This document shows, piece after piece, positions 55,360-64,000 of a stretch of 64,000 bases of DNA. The notes below the pieces were generated by a model. The model was not told where the DNA came from. It did not search any database and saw nothing but the letters and a program-made list of their open reading frames with translations. The stretch is from the NCBI RefSeq assembly GCF_018219155.1, contig NZ_CP056123.1:2117505-2181504 (forward strand), in the 5' to 3' direction. A program made the translations under genes and the position numbers. Each line of letters starts with the position of its first letter. The stretch's first letter is position 1. The stretch is from Moritella sp. 24 (lineage in GTDB: Bacteria > Pseudomonadota > Gammaproteobacteria > Enterobacterales > Moritellaceae).

Positions 55360-55886
55360 GAATGACGTTTCATTTATCTTTAAGTTCAAGTCTGCTAGGT
55401 CTGTTCTGACTCAGATTGCAATGAGATGGAAATAGTAGTGTCGTGGTACAGTGAATTTAGCCTCAATTAAATGGCGTTATTACTTATAACCACGGCATGA
55501 TGCATCAAAACCCAGATATGCTGTTAATTAAACTATAATCAAGCCAAGCTGTGGATTTCGTAAACTGCTGGTGGCGTACATGCCTAAAAGATATTTTCTT
55601 TAATCACATATGTTTGCTGTATATGGAGTACTGGTTAAATCATACGATTTTGATGTTTCTTCTGTTCCCATTATAGCTCGCAATCATCATTATGACGGTG
55701 TCTGATTCAGGCGTGAAGGTTATTGAACGAATAATTATTCTCTCTTAATGGGGTGCTGTACTCTTGTTGGCAACGGTATAGACGCAGAACGAGTCTAATT
55801 TAGATTAAATAATTATCAATCACTTGAATAAATACGTAATACTAAATACACTGTCATAATATACAGTGTATTTAGGGGATTGGTTC
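55360..55886. other. Non-coding region ferric-reductase gene / yebG
   Basis: A 527-nt gap with no reading frame that I can support. The only clear element is the LexA operator of yebG at its right end. Length and lack of content suggest the junction of an insertion. Confidence 0.5.
55842..55875 (+). promoter_or_regulatory. LexA (SOS) box of yebG within a 34-bp palindrome
   Basis: CTGT-N8-ACAG (55851-55866) matches the LexA consensus CTG-N10-CAG. The arms extend to perfect 13-bp inverted repeats CTAAATACACTGT / ACAGTGTATTTAG. It ends 11 nt before the yebG ATG, so bound LexA would block the start region directly. Confidence 0.88.
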
Positions 55887-56198
55887 ATGGCCGTAATAGT
55901 AAAGTATGTAGTTGAACGAAATGGTGTGGAAAAAATGACGTCGACAAGTAAAAAAGAAGCAGATGCATATGACAAGATGTTAGATGTAGCAGATGGTCTA
56001 ACAGATTTTATCAGCACATCATCACTTGAGATCGATGATCGTCTTACCGAAGAATTAGCATTATACCTAGCGCAAAACAGCGCATCATTACAGCTAATCT
56101 TAAAAGGCGGTAAATTAAAAGCGTCTGAAGAGAGCGAAGAAAAGACACCAAAAGCTAAAAAAGCCTCAAAAAGCGCGGCAGAAAAAGAAGCGGCTTAA
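55887..56198 (+). CDS. yebG: SOS-induced protein YebG
   Basis: A 103-residue YebG homologue: MAVIVKYVVERNGVEKM, TSKKEADAYDKMLD and a Lys/Ala/Glu-rich tail correspond to E. coli YebG (about 96 residues). It is a LexA-controlled, DNA-damage-inducible protein of unclear mechanism. I use the ATG at 55887 since the upstream start at 55866 would lie within the operator. It precedes proQ. Confidence 0.92.
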   Translation: MAVIVKYVVERNGVEKMTSTSKKEADAYDKMLDVADGLTDFISTSSLEIDDRLTEELALYLAQNSASLQLILKGGKLKASEESEEKTPKAKKASKSAAEKEAA

Positions 56199-56403
56199 TC
56201 TTTCATACGCTTAATTATTGTTTGCGAAAGCATAAAAAATCACCAGAATAGTTATTTTTTAACACCTTTTCGGGTTAAGTTAGCGGATTAAAGATAGCAT
56301 TTAATTGCAATCGCTCTATAATAGCGATAAATTTTATACATGCGATATAACATAATTACCATTACGTTATATCAGAACAATTAGAAGTAATTTAAGGTCA
56401 TTC

Positions 56404-57036
56404 ATGGAAAACATTGAAAAGCTAAAAAATAGCAAAGAAGTTATCGCTTACCTGGTAGAAATATTCCCAAAATGTTTCACGGCAAAGGGCGAAGCTAAAC
56501 CGCTAAAAATTGGCATTTTTCAAGATCTGGCTGAGCGTCTAAAAGAAGACTCTAAAGTTAGTAAAACATTATTACGTACGGCACTTCGTCAGTATACTGC
56601 AAGCTGGCGTTATCTTCACGGCGCTAAAAAAGATGCTGTACGAGTAGACTTAGATGGCAACGACGCAGGTGTTTTAGATGCAGAGCACATTGAGCATGCA
56701 CAAAAAACACTTGAAGAAAGCAAAACTAAATTCTTCGCTGAACGTAATAAGAAAAATGCAGAACAGAAGGCTAAAACTGAAAAGCAAAAACCTGCTGTTA
56801 AAAGAGCTCCTAAAAAAGTAGCTAAAAAATCTGCTCCTAAAGCAGACAATAAACCTACAATTAAAGTTGAACGCCCAGTAAATGAAGCGGAACTTAAATC
56901 AGGTCAATCTGTCAAAGTTGTAATTGGCAAAGCACCGGTACAAGCAACTATCGTTGAAGTATCTAAAGATGGTGTTCAAGTTCAACTACTTTCTGGACTT
57001 TCTCTAAAAGTAAAAAAAGAGCACCTTTTTGTATAA
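56404..57036 (+). CDS. proQ: RNA chaperone ProQ
   Basis: A 210-residue RNA-binding protein that matches small RNAs to mRNAs and stabilises 3' ends. The FinO/ProQ domain (about 8-120) shows [34 protein letters not shown] Lys/Ala-rich linker (about 120-160) leads to the C-terminal Tudor-like domain ([26 protein letters not shown]). Upstream of prc as in E. coli. Confidence 0.96.
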   Translation: MENIEKLKNSKEVIAYLVEIFPKCFTAKGEAKPLKIGIFQDLAERLKEDSKVSKTLLRTALRQYTASWRYLHGAKKDAVRVDLDGNDAGVLDAEHIEHAQKTLEESKTKFFAERNKKNAEQKAKTEKQKPAVKRAPKKVAKKSAPKADNKPTIKVERPVNEAELKSGQSVKVVIGKAPVQATIVEVSKDGVQVQLLSGLSLKVKKEHLFV

Positions 57037-57149
57037 AGCAATAAGAGTGTTTTGAATTTTTAATAGTTGAGTGCTGGCTAAATATATGAATTTTAGCCAA
57101 TACTTGACTATTATTAATTTAGCGTTACTTATTCTCAAAAGGATTTTTA

Positions 57150-59150
57150 ATGAAAAAAGTTTTAAAAAGAACTTTTATCAGTGCCTCGGTACTATTGGCT
57201 ACACATGCCTACGCATTCGACCCAGCCATTTCAATTCAAGAACTCCCAACACTAAAGCAAGAAGCTCAGCATTCTGAAGCAAGTAAACGTCTCGTTAATC
57301 TATTTACACGCTCTCACTATAAATCCCTTGATTTTGATGACACCTTTGCTGTTGAAGTTTTTGATCGTTATTTAAAACAACTCGATGCTTACCGCACTAT
57401 ATTTTTGCAAAGCGACATAGATAGCTTTAATAAATATGCACTGTCATTTAAAAAGGATTTTCGTCAAGGACGCTTAGCCCCAGCTTACGATATTTATTCT
57501 GTTGGCTTACAACGTCGTTATGAGCGTTTTGCATATGCATTAACGCTACTTGATACCGAAATCAAGTTTGATAGCGATGACGAATATTATTTCGACACAT
57601 CTGAATTAGATTGGGCGAAATCAACTGAAGAGTTGAATGAACTTTGGCGTCAAAAAGTTAAATATGAAGCACTTAACTTAAAGCTGACTGGTAAAGATTG
57701 GCCAGAGATTCAAAAATTACTGCATAAACGCTACGATACTGCAATTAAGCGCTTAAAACAGACGCAAAGTGAAGATGTATTCCAAACATTGATGAACTCT
57801 TATGCGCGCAGTATTGAACCGCACACGTCTTATTTATCACCGCGTAATGCTGACCGTTTTAAAACAGAAATGAACCTGTCTTTAGAAGGTATCGGTGCAG
57901 TATTACAAACAATAGATGACTATACTGTTATTCGTTCTCTCGTTGCTGGTGGCCCAGCTGATACAACGAAAGAACTTAAAGCAGAAGATAAAATTGTTGG
58001 TGTTGCACAAGATGATAAAACGATTGTTGATATTGTTGGTTGGCGTCTTGATGACGTAGTCGACAAAATTAAAGGCCCGAAAGGGACTAAAGTTCGTCTT
58101 GAAATTGTCCGTGGTGAAGGAGCGAGTGCTAAACACAAAATCGTTGAAATCATTCGTGACAAAGTTCGCTTAGAAGACCGCGCTGCAAAATCGAAAATTA
58201 TCGATGTTGAAGGCGAGAAAGTGGGTGTTATTGAAATACCAAGTTTCTACGACGGCTTAACTAAAAATGTATTAACCGAGCTAACGAAGCTAAAAGAAGA
58301 CAACGTTAGCTCTATCATTATTGATCTACGCGATAATGGTGGTGGTGCATTAAAAGAAGCAAACTTACTTTCTGGTTTGTTCTTTGATTCTGGTCCAACG
58401 GTACAAGTACGAGATGCGAGAAACAAAGTCAATGTACTTGAAGATCGTGATGGTAAAACATATTACGATGGTCCACTTGTTGTACTTGTTAACCGATACA
58501 GTGCATCAGCATCTGAGATTTTTGCCGCTGCATTGCAAGATTATGGCCGCGCATTAGTCGTTGGTGAGCAAACATTTGGTAAAGGTACAGTGCAACAGCA
58601 CAGAACCTTAGCTCGTTTGTATGATCTTTATGACAAGCCAATTGGTAGTGTTCAATATACTATTTCTAAGTTCTACCGCATTAATGGTGGTAGTACGCAG
58701 TTACGTGGTGTATTACCTGATATCACTTTCCCATCTGCAGTTAATCCTGAAGATACGGGTGAATCAATTGAAGATAATGCGTTAGCTTGGGATCAAATCC
58801 GTAAAGCAAGTTATGAGCAATCGTTAGCACTACAATCAAAAGTAGCTGCATTAACAGAAAGCCATAACAAACGTGTTGCAGTTAATCCTGAGTTTAGTTA
58901 TATCCAAGAGGATATTATTAAATATAAACAGGAACTTGATAGTAAAACAATTTCTTTAAAAGAGTCTGTGCGTATTAAAGAACGTGAAGAAAACGAATCT
59001 ACTCGTTTGAAACGTTTAAATGAGCGCTTAGAAAGAAAAGAATTGCCGACGGTCGAATCATTCGATGATAAACCTGAAGACTTCGAGTTTGATGATGCAT
59101 TCCTATTAGAAACCGCTAATATTGCGATCGACCTAACTAAATCAAAATAA
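57150..59150 (+). CDS. prc: Tail-specific periplasmic protease Prc
   Basis: Processes PBP3 and degrades MepS and other periplasmic proteins. 666 residues with a signal peptide (1-22), an N-terminal helical region, a PDZ domain (about 240-325; LSLEGIGAVLQ) and the S41 catalytic domain with the Ser in NRYSASASEIFAAAL (about 450) and Lys in GEQTFGKGTVQ (about 475). The C-terminal helical part is complete. It is preceded by an AAAGGA ribosome site. The nearby LetAB genes are in the same region in E. coli. Confidence 0.96.
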   Translation: MKKVLKRTFISASVLLATHAYAFDPAISIQELPTLKQEAQHSEASKRLVNLFTRSHYKSLDFDDTFAVEVFDRYLKQLDAYRTIFLQSDIDSFNKYALSFKKDFRQGRLAPAYDIYSVGLQRRYERFAYALTLLDTEIKFDSDDEYYFDTSELDWAKSTEELNELWRQKVKYEALNLKLTGKDWPEIQKLLHKRYDTAIKRLKQTQSEDVFQTLMNSYARSIEPHTSYLSPRNADRFKTEMNLSLEGIGAVLQTIDDYTVIRSLVAGGPADTTKELKAEDKIVGVAQDDKTIVDIVGWRLDDVVDKIKGPKGTKVRLEIVRGEGASAKHKIVEIIRDKVRLEDRAAKSKIIDVEGEKVGVIEIPSFYDGLTKNVLTELTKLKEDNVSSIIIDLRDNGGGALKEANLLSGLFFDSGPTVQVRDARNKVNVLEDRDGKTYYDGPLVVLVNRYSASASEIFAAALQDYGRALVVGEQTFGKGTVQQHRTLARLYDLYDKPIGSVQYTISKFYRINGGSTQLRGVLPDITFPSAVNPEDTGESIEDNALAWDQIRKASYEQSLALQSKVAALTESHNKRVAVNPEFSYIQEDIIKYKQELDSKTISLKESVRIKEREENESTRLKRLNERLERKELPTVESFDDKPEDFEFDDAFLLETANIAIDLTKSK

Positions 59151-59170
59151 ACCACTTCTCTTTTTACTAT

Positions 59171-59199
59171 AAGTGCAGCAAAATGCTGCACTTTCTCCT
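59171..59199 (+). terminator. Terminator after prc
   Basis: Ten-bp stem AAGTGCAGCA / TGCTGCACTT with an AAA loop, followed by TCTCCTTT. Confidence 0.75.
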
Positions 59200-59239
59200 T
59201 TATTCTACGTCTCTATCCGCCGATAGATTAGGACTTTAA

Positions 59240-61852
59240 ATGACAGTTCAGCCGAATGCCAAGCATTTAAAAGATTACACTGCGCCAAATTATTTCATCG
59301 ACAGTATCGATCTTGATTTTGATCTTCACGACACAAAAACAAAAGTAGTTTCTATTAACAAGGTACGCCGTAGTGGTAATCATAATGACCCACTGATTCT
59401 TGATGGTGTTGACCTTACTTTATTATCAGTTGCTATTGATGGCCACAATATTGATAACTATTTAGTTAAAGATAACCAACTGATTATTTCAGATTTACCA
59501 CCAGAATGTGTATTGATCATTGAAACAGAAGTAAACCCGCAAGCAAACACAAGTTTGGAAGGATTGTATAAATCTGCTGATGCATTTTGTACACAGTGTG
59601 AGTCTGAAGGTTTCAGAAAAATCACCTATTATTTAGACCGCCCAGATGTACTTGCTGTATTCAGTACTAAGATCACGGCAGATAAAGCTGCATTCCCTTA
59701 TTTATTATCGAATGGTAATAGCGTTGATAGTGGTGACTTAGATAATGGTCGTCATTGGGTTCAATGGCGTGACCCTTATCCAAAACCAGCGTATTTATTT
59801 GCGTTAGTTGCGGGTGATTTTGATGTATTAAGAGATAACTACATCACCACATCAGGTCGTGATGTAAAGTTAGAGCTATTTGTAGATAAAGGTAATTTAA
59901 ACCGTGGTCACCATGCTGTTGAATCGTTAAAAAATTCAATGAAGTGGGATGAAGACCGCTTTGGTTTAGAGTATGACCTTGATGTATATATGATTGTAGC
60001 TGTTGATTTCTTTAACATGGGCGCAATGGAAAATAAGGGACTTAACGTATTCAACTCTAAATATGTGTTAGCGGATGCAGCAAGTGCAACAGACGTTGAT
60101 TATTTAGGTATTGAAGCCGTTATTGGTCATGAATATTTCCATAACTGGACAGGTAACCGTATTACTTGTCGAGATTGGTTCCAATTAAGTTTAAAAGAAG
60201 GTTTAACGGTTTTCCGTGACCAAGAATTTAGTTCAGATCTGGGTTCTCGTGCCGTTAACCGTATTCAAAACGTGAAAGTATTGCGTTCAGCGCAGTTCCC
60301 TGAAGATGCAGGTCCAATGGCGCATCCAATTCGCCCAGCTTCTGTGATTGAAATGAATAATTTCTATACAGCGACTGTTTATAACAAGGGCGCTGAAGTT
60401 ATTCGCATGATTCACACGCTACTTGGTGAGCAGAATTTCCGTGCGGGTATGGATCTATACTTCGAGCGTCATGATGGCCAAGCGGTAACGTGTGATGATT
60501 TTGTTGCATCAATGCAAGATGCATCAGGTGTTGATCTGACTTTATTTAAAAATTGGTATTCGCAATCTGGAACACCACAAGTAACTGTAACTGATAATTA
60601 TGATGCTAAAAGCAATACATACACATTATCAATGCAGCAACATACGCCGATCACTGCGGATCAAAAAGTAAAACAAATATTACACATTCCTGTTGATATT
60701 GAATTACTTGACGAGCAGGGTAATAAAATTGAATTAACCAGCGAAGGTAAGCCTGTTCATCATGTATTAAACCTGACTGAAAAGCAGCAGGATTTTGTAT
60801 TTGAAAATGTAACATCGGCACCAACACCAAGCCTATTCAGAGAGTTTTCTGCACCTGTTAAGCTTAACTATGCTTATACAAATGAACAGCTTACGATGTT
60901 AATGGTTCATGCAAGTAATGACTTTGCTCGTTGGGATGCATCACAATTATTGATTAACAAGCATGTTGTTGAAAATGTAGCGCGAGTTCATGATAAGCAG
61001 CCACTTGAATTACCGACTGTTTTTGGACAAGCGTTTGCTGATTTAGTGAAGAACGTTGAACTTGATCCTGCTTTAAAAGCTGAAATGCTTCAGTTCCCAT
61101 CAACGAATAGCCTTATGGGATTATTCGATGAAGTCGATGTTGATGCGTTACTGACTGTATCTGCCTTTATTAAATCAGAAATGGCGACGAGTGTAGCGGA
61201 AACATGTACAGCAATTTATGCTGCAATGCCTAAGCGCGCTTACGAAGTTGAACATACGCATATTGCCCAGCGTTCACTGAAAAACGTTTGTCTTGAGTAT
61301 ATTTCTCTTGCAGGGATCGCAGATGTTAATGCATTGGTGCTAGCACAGTTTGAACAGTCAGATAACATGACCGATACAATGGGTGCAATAAGTGCAGCAA
61401 ATAAAGCACAATTGCCTTGTTTACAAACAATGTTATCAACCTTTGAAACGAACTGGGCGCATGATGGCTTAGTGATGGACAAGTGGTTTGTACAAATTGG
61501 TGTTAGCCCGAGTGAAGACTGCCTGTCGGTTGTGAAAGACACATTAAACCATGGTAGTTTTTCTTTAGCGAATCCAAATCGTACACGTTCATTAATCGGT
61601 AGTTTTTCTGCGTTAAACACAAAAGCATTTCATGCGATAGACGGCAGTGGTTATGTTTTCTTAACTGATATTTTATGTCAACTGAATAGCAGTAACCCGC
61701 AAGTAGCTTCTCGATTAATTACACCGCTTATTGAGTTTAAGAAATTTGATTCAGTACGTCAGGAATTAATGAAAGAACAACTGATCCGTTTAAGTAAAAT
61801 TGATGGCCTGGCTGCCGATTTGTTTGAAAAAATAGATCGTGCTCTAGCTTAG
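59240..61852 (+). CDS. pepN: Aminopeptidase N
   Basis: Zinc M1 aminopeptidase of the cytoplasm, 870 residues, the E. coli length. The substrate-anchoring GAMENKG (about 258) and the zinc site GHEYFHNWTGNR (HExxH, about 295) with a downstream Glu in LKEGLTVFRDQEF are intact. N-terminal beta domain and C-terminal helical ring domains are full size. Alone, with a weak stem-loop AGTGGGTAT / ATACCCACT (61905-61943) after it. Confidence 0.97.
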   Translation: MTVQPNAKHLKDYTAPNYFIDSIDLDFDLHDTKTKVVSINKVRRSGNHNDPLILDGVDLTLLSVAIDGHNIDNYLVKDNQLIISDLPPECVLIIETEVNPQANTSLEGLYKSADAFCTQCESEGFRKITYYLDRPDVLAVFSTKITADKAAFPYLLSNGNSVDSGDLDNGRHWVQWRDPYPKPAYLFALVAGDFDVLRDNYITTSGRDVKLELFVDKGNLNRGHHAVESLKNSMKWDEDRFGLEYDLDVYMIVAVDFFNMGAMENKGLNVFNSKYVLADAASATDVDYLGIEAVIGHEYFHNWTGNRITCRDWFQLSLKEGLTVFRDQEFSSDLGSRAVNRIQNVKVLRSAQFPEDAGPMAHPIRPASVIEMNNFYTATVYNKGAEVIRMIHTLLGEQNFRAGMDLYFERHDGQAVTCDDFVASMQDASGVDLTLFKNWYSQSGTPQVTVTDNYDAKSNTYTLSMQQHTPITADQKVKQILHIPVDIELLDEQGNKIELTSEGKPVHHVLNLTEKQQDFVFENVTSAPTPSLFREFSAPVKLNYAYTNEQLTMLMVHASNDFARWDASQLLINKHVVENVARVHDKQPLELPTVFGQAFADLVKNVELDPALKAEMLQFPSTNSLMGLFDEVDVDALLTVSAFIKSEMATSVAETCTAIYAAMPKRAYEVEHTHIAQRSLKNVCLEYISLAGIADVNALVLAQFEQSDNMTDTMGAISAANKAQLPCLQTMLSTFETNWAHDGLVMDKWFVQIGVSPSEDCLSVVKDTLNHGSFSLANPNRTRSLIGSFSALNTKAFHAIDGSGYVFLTDILCQLNSSNPQVASRLITPLIEFKKFDSVRQELMKEQLIRLSKIDGLAADLFEKIDRALA

Positions 61853-62115
61853 TCTAATCTTTAAGCAACGTATTAACATTTAGTTAAACGTTTGTTTTAT
61901 AAAAAGTGGGTATTTTGACCAATTTCGGTGTCATATACCCACTATAAGTTATATGTTGATTTTTTATTCTTAAAAAGCTGCATTTATCTTTCTATCTTGT
62001 TGCCTCTGTAGCATTTTTATTACAATTATTAATGTTAGAATGCCCGCTTGAATTACCCTCATAAGTTACTTTTTTAGCTAGACTTAATAAAAACAAGATT
62101 TAAAGGATTGCTAGT

Positions 62116-64000
62116 ATGTTGAATAAAACGCCTATTCCTGTGTTATTGGAAAACGTGATCAGCCTTGTAAAGACAAAAGTAGATGTAAAAAATAATACAT
62201 TGGTTGAGCAGTTTGTCACTGCGTTATATGCTGGAATGAGGCAAGAAGATCTTTCTACGCGTAGCGATAGTGATCTGTATTGTGCTGCAATTAGTTTATG
62301 GAATCGATTAAACAGCAGTAACAATAGCGGCCCTGATATTTGTGTTTATAACCCTGAAATTAGTTCAAATGGTTGGCAGTCAACACATACGATTGTAGAA
62401 ATCATCGTACCTGACTCACCATTTTTGACTGAATCTGTAATGATGGCGTTATCTCGACTTGGCGTAATCTCGCATTTGATGTTACATCAGCCAATTGCAT
62501 TAAAACGAGATGTAGAAGGCCGTGTAAATAAAATTTTAACGAATCCTAAAAATGCAAAAAATTTCACTTCTGAAACTGTATTTTTAATTGAAATCGATCG
62601 TCAGTCAGAAAGCAGCAAATTAGATGCGATTAGTGCAGAGTTGAATTCTGTATTAAATGAAGTTGCTTTAGCTGTTGGTGATTGGTCTCCGATGCAAGAT
62701 AAATTAACGTCTGTTATTGAACTGTTATCTTCGCGACCGAAACAAAAAGGTATCGATTATTCAGATACGCTTAAATTCTTAAAATGGTTATGCGACCATA
62801 ATTTCACTTTACTGGGCTATCGTCACTACGATATTGAAGCAATCAAAGGCGATTACGTGATTACGCCTGATTGCGATTCAAGCCTGGGTATCATGAAGAA
62901 CTCAGTCAACAATCAAGGCTACCGTTTAGCTAATTTGTCTACAGATGCAAGACGTGAAGTATTATCACAAAACACGCTGATCTTAACGAAGAGTGATGCA
63001 AAGTCTCGTGTACATAGACCCGCTAATATTGATTATATCGGCATTAAACTATTTGATGAAAATAATAATGTGATTGGTGAAGAGCGATTTATTGGTTTAT
63101 ATGCATCATCGATATACAACAGTAGTGCAATCGACATTCCACTGATTAGCGACAAAATTAAACGAGTACTTGTTGCATCGGGTTATAACCCTGCAAACCA
63201 CTCGTATAAAGCGTTACTTAATATTCTAGAAACGTACCCACGTGATGAAATTATTCAATCTAGCGAAGCTGATATTTTACACTGTGCGTTAGGTGTTCTG
63301 CATATGCAGGATCGTGATCAAGTTAAACTTTTTGTACGTAAAGACTTATTCGGTCGTTATTACTCTTGCATGGTATACGTGACGAAAGAGCGCTACAACA
63401 CGCGTTTACGTCAAAAAACACAGCAAGTATTAGCGGACTATTTAGGTAGCGACAAAGAAGTTGAGTTTAATACGTATTTCTCTGAAGGTAATATGGCTAG
63501 AACACATTATCTTGTGCATGTTGATCAAAATGATAAAGAAATGACAGTGAATATTTCAGACATTGAACAAAACCTAAGTGAAGCGGCGAAGTCTTGGGAT
63601 GATAAGTTTAAAACTGCGATTGTAAGCCATTACGGTGAAGAAAAAGGGCGTTACTTATCTGAGCAGTATGGTCATGCTTTCCCGCAATCATACAAAGAGC
63701 ATGTACTACCAAACTCTGCTGTTGCTGACATCATTAAATTAGAAACGTTATCAGCTGAACATAAGCTTGAAATGATCTTCTATCGTGCACAAGAAGAAGA
63801 GCATGATTCTAATCACGTACGTTTAAAATTATTCCATAAAGATCATCCAATTCACTTATCAGATGTACTACCTATGTTAGAAAACATGGGCCTGAAAGTA
63901 TTGGGTGAAACACCATTTAAAGTAAAAACAGCTGACGGTACTGTATATTGGGTACTTGATTTTACCATGCTTTATACGGGTGATAATGTACTTGATACTA
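62116..64000 (+). CDS. gdhB: NAD-dependent glutamate dehydrogenase, large type (5' part)
   Basis: The frame is open from the ATG at 62116 to the window edge (628 codons) with AAAGGA upstream. The sequence fits the N-terminal part of the 180-kDa class of NAD-glutamate dehydrogenases (about 1600 residues): VEIIVPDSPFLTESVMMALSRL, FLKWLCDHNFTLLGYRHY, the LGVLHMQDRDQVKLFVRKDLFGRY run and YTGDNVLD. The first part carries ACT-like regulatory segments; the catalytic dehydrogenase domain lies beyond the window. It oxidises glutamate to 2-oxoglutarate and ammonia, often as an allosteric hexamer. Confidence 0.93.
   Translation, partial: MLNKTPIPVLLENVISLVKTKVDVKNNTLVEQFVTALYAGMRQEDLSTRSDSDLYCAAISLWNRLNSSNNSGPDICVYNPEISSNGWQSTHTIVEIIVPDSPFLTESVMMALSRLGVISHLMLHQPIALKRDVEGRVNKILTNPKNAKNFTSETVFLIEIDRQSESSKLDAISAELNSVLNEVALAVGDWSPMQDKLTSVIELLSSRPKQKGIDYSDTLKFLKWLCDHNFTLLGYRHYDIEAIKGDYVITPDCDSSLGIMKNSVNNQGYRLANLSTDARREVLSQNTLILTKSDAKSRVHRPANIDYIGIKLFDENNNVIGEERFIGLYASSIYNSSAIDIPLISDKIKRVLVASGYNPANHSYKALLNILETYPRDEIIQSSEADILHCALGVLHMQDRDQVKLFVRKDLFGRYYSCMVYVTKERYNTRLRQKTQQVLADYLGSDKEVEFNTYFSEGNMARTHYLVHVDQNDKEMTVNISDIEQNLSEAAKSWDDKFKTAIVSHYGEEKGRYLSEQYGHAFPQSYKEHVLPNSAVADIIKLETLSAEHKLEMIFYRAQEEEHDSNHVRLKLFHKDHPIHLSDVLPMLENMGLKVLGETPFKVKTADGTVYWVLDFTMLYTGDNVLDT

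Noticed and set aside
55567-55574. GCTGGTGG, identical to the E. coli Chi site
   Set aside because: A single 8-mer match in an organism whose Chi sequence I do not know is not evidence of function.

Overview
The window is chromosomal DNA of an AT-rich marine gammaproteobacterium. Gene order and protein sequences fit the Vibrio/Shewanella/Moritella/Psychromonas range, and Moritella-like is my best guess, made without a database search. Support comes from the blocks thrS-infC-rpmI-rplT, pheST-ihfA, yceF/yceD-rpmF-plsX-fab-mltG-tmk-holB-ycfH, rne/rluC, rsmF-letBA and yebG-proQ-prc-pepN-gdhB, all recognisable from related bacteria.

Layout: 0.2-2.9 kb holds pykF, a patatin-like lipase and a VF530 protein. 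3.1-8.1 kb is a tight five-gene minus-strand operon and the most unusual part of the window. It encodes a MotB/PomB-like stator, a MotA/PomA-like stator, a single protein fusing the C-terminal part of FliF to a complete FliG, a TPR lipoprotein, and an outer-membrane protein with a CsgG/FlgO-like domain and a probable beta-barrel. No filament, export or FliM/FliN genes accompany it. I read it as a flagellum-derived, ion-driven rotary motor spanning the envelope and serving an unknown job. 8.4-12.4 kb holds an AlaX-like editing protein, HutW, the alanine exporter AlaE and a DUF2797 protein. 12.7-22.7 kb holds translation genes (thrS with an anticodon-arm mimic in its leader, infC with an apparent ATA start, rpmI, rplT), a GGDEF-EAL protein, then pheS, pheT and ihfA. 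22.9-28 kb holds a SulP transporter and RNase E with long peptide repeats in its tail. 28.5-39.6 kb holds rluC and the lipid/cell-wall/replication cluster, which lacks fabH and pabC at their usual places. 39.7-45.1 kb is an operon of two divergent Hsp70 proteins and a membrane-anchored DUF2760 protein. 45.4-50.9 kb is rsmF, a seven-MCE-domain LetB and a LetA split into two genes.

51.5-53.7 kb looks like a small array of integron gene cassettes: three same-strand ORFs whose stop codons lie in TAACAA motifs, with at least one good Vibrio-type attC site and no integrase. The cassettes encode an LRAT-fold protein, a DUF6236-like protein and a small membrane protein. A ferric-reductase-like flavocytochrome follows. 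This block sits between letA and yebG-proQ-prc, so it is probably an insertion. The window closes with yebG (with an excellent SOS box), proQ, prc, pepN and the 5' part of an NAD-dependent glutamate dehydrogenase gene. I saw no rRNA, tRNA, CRISPR array or transposase.
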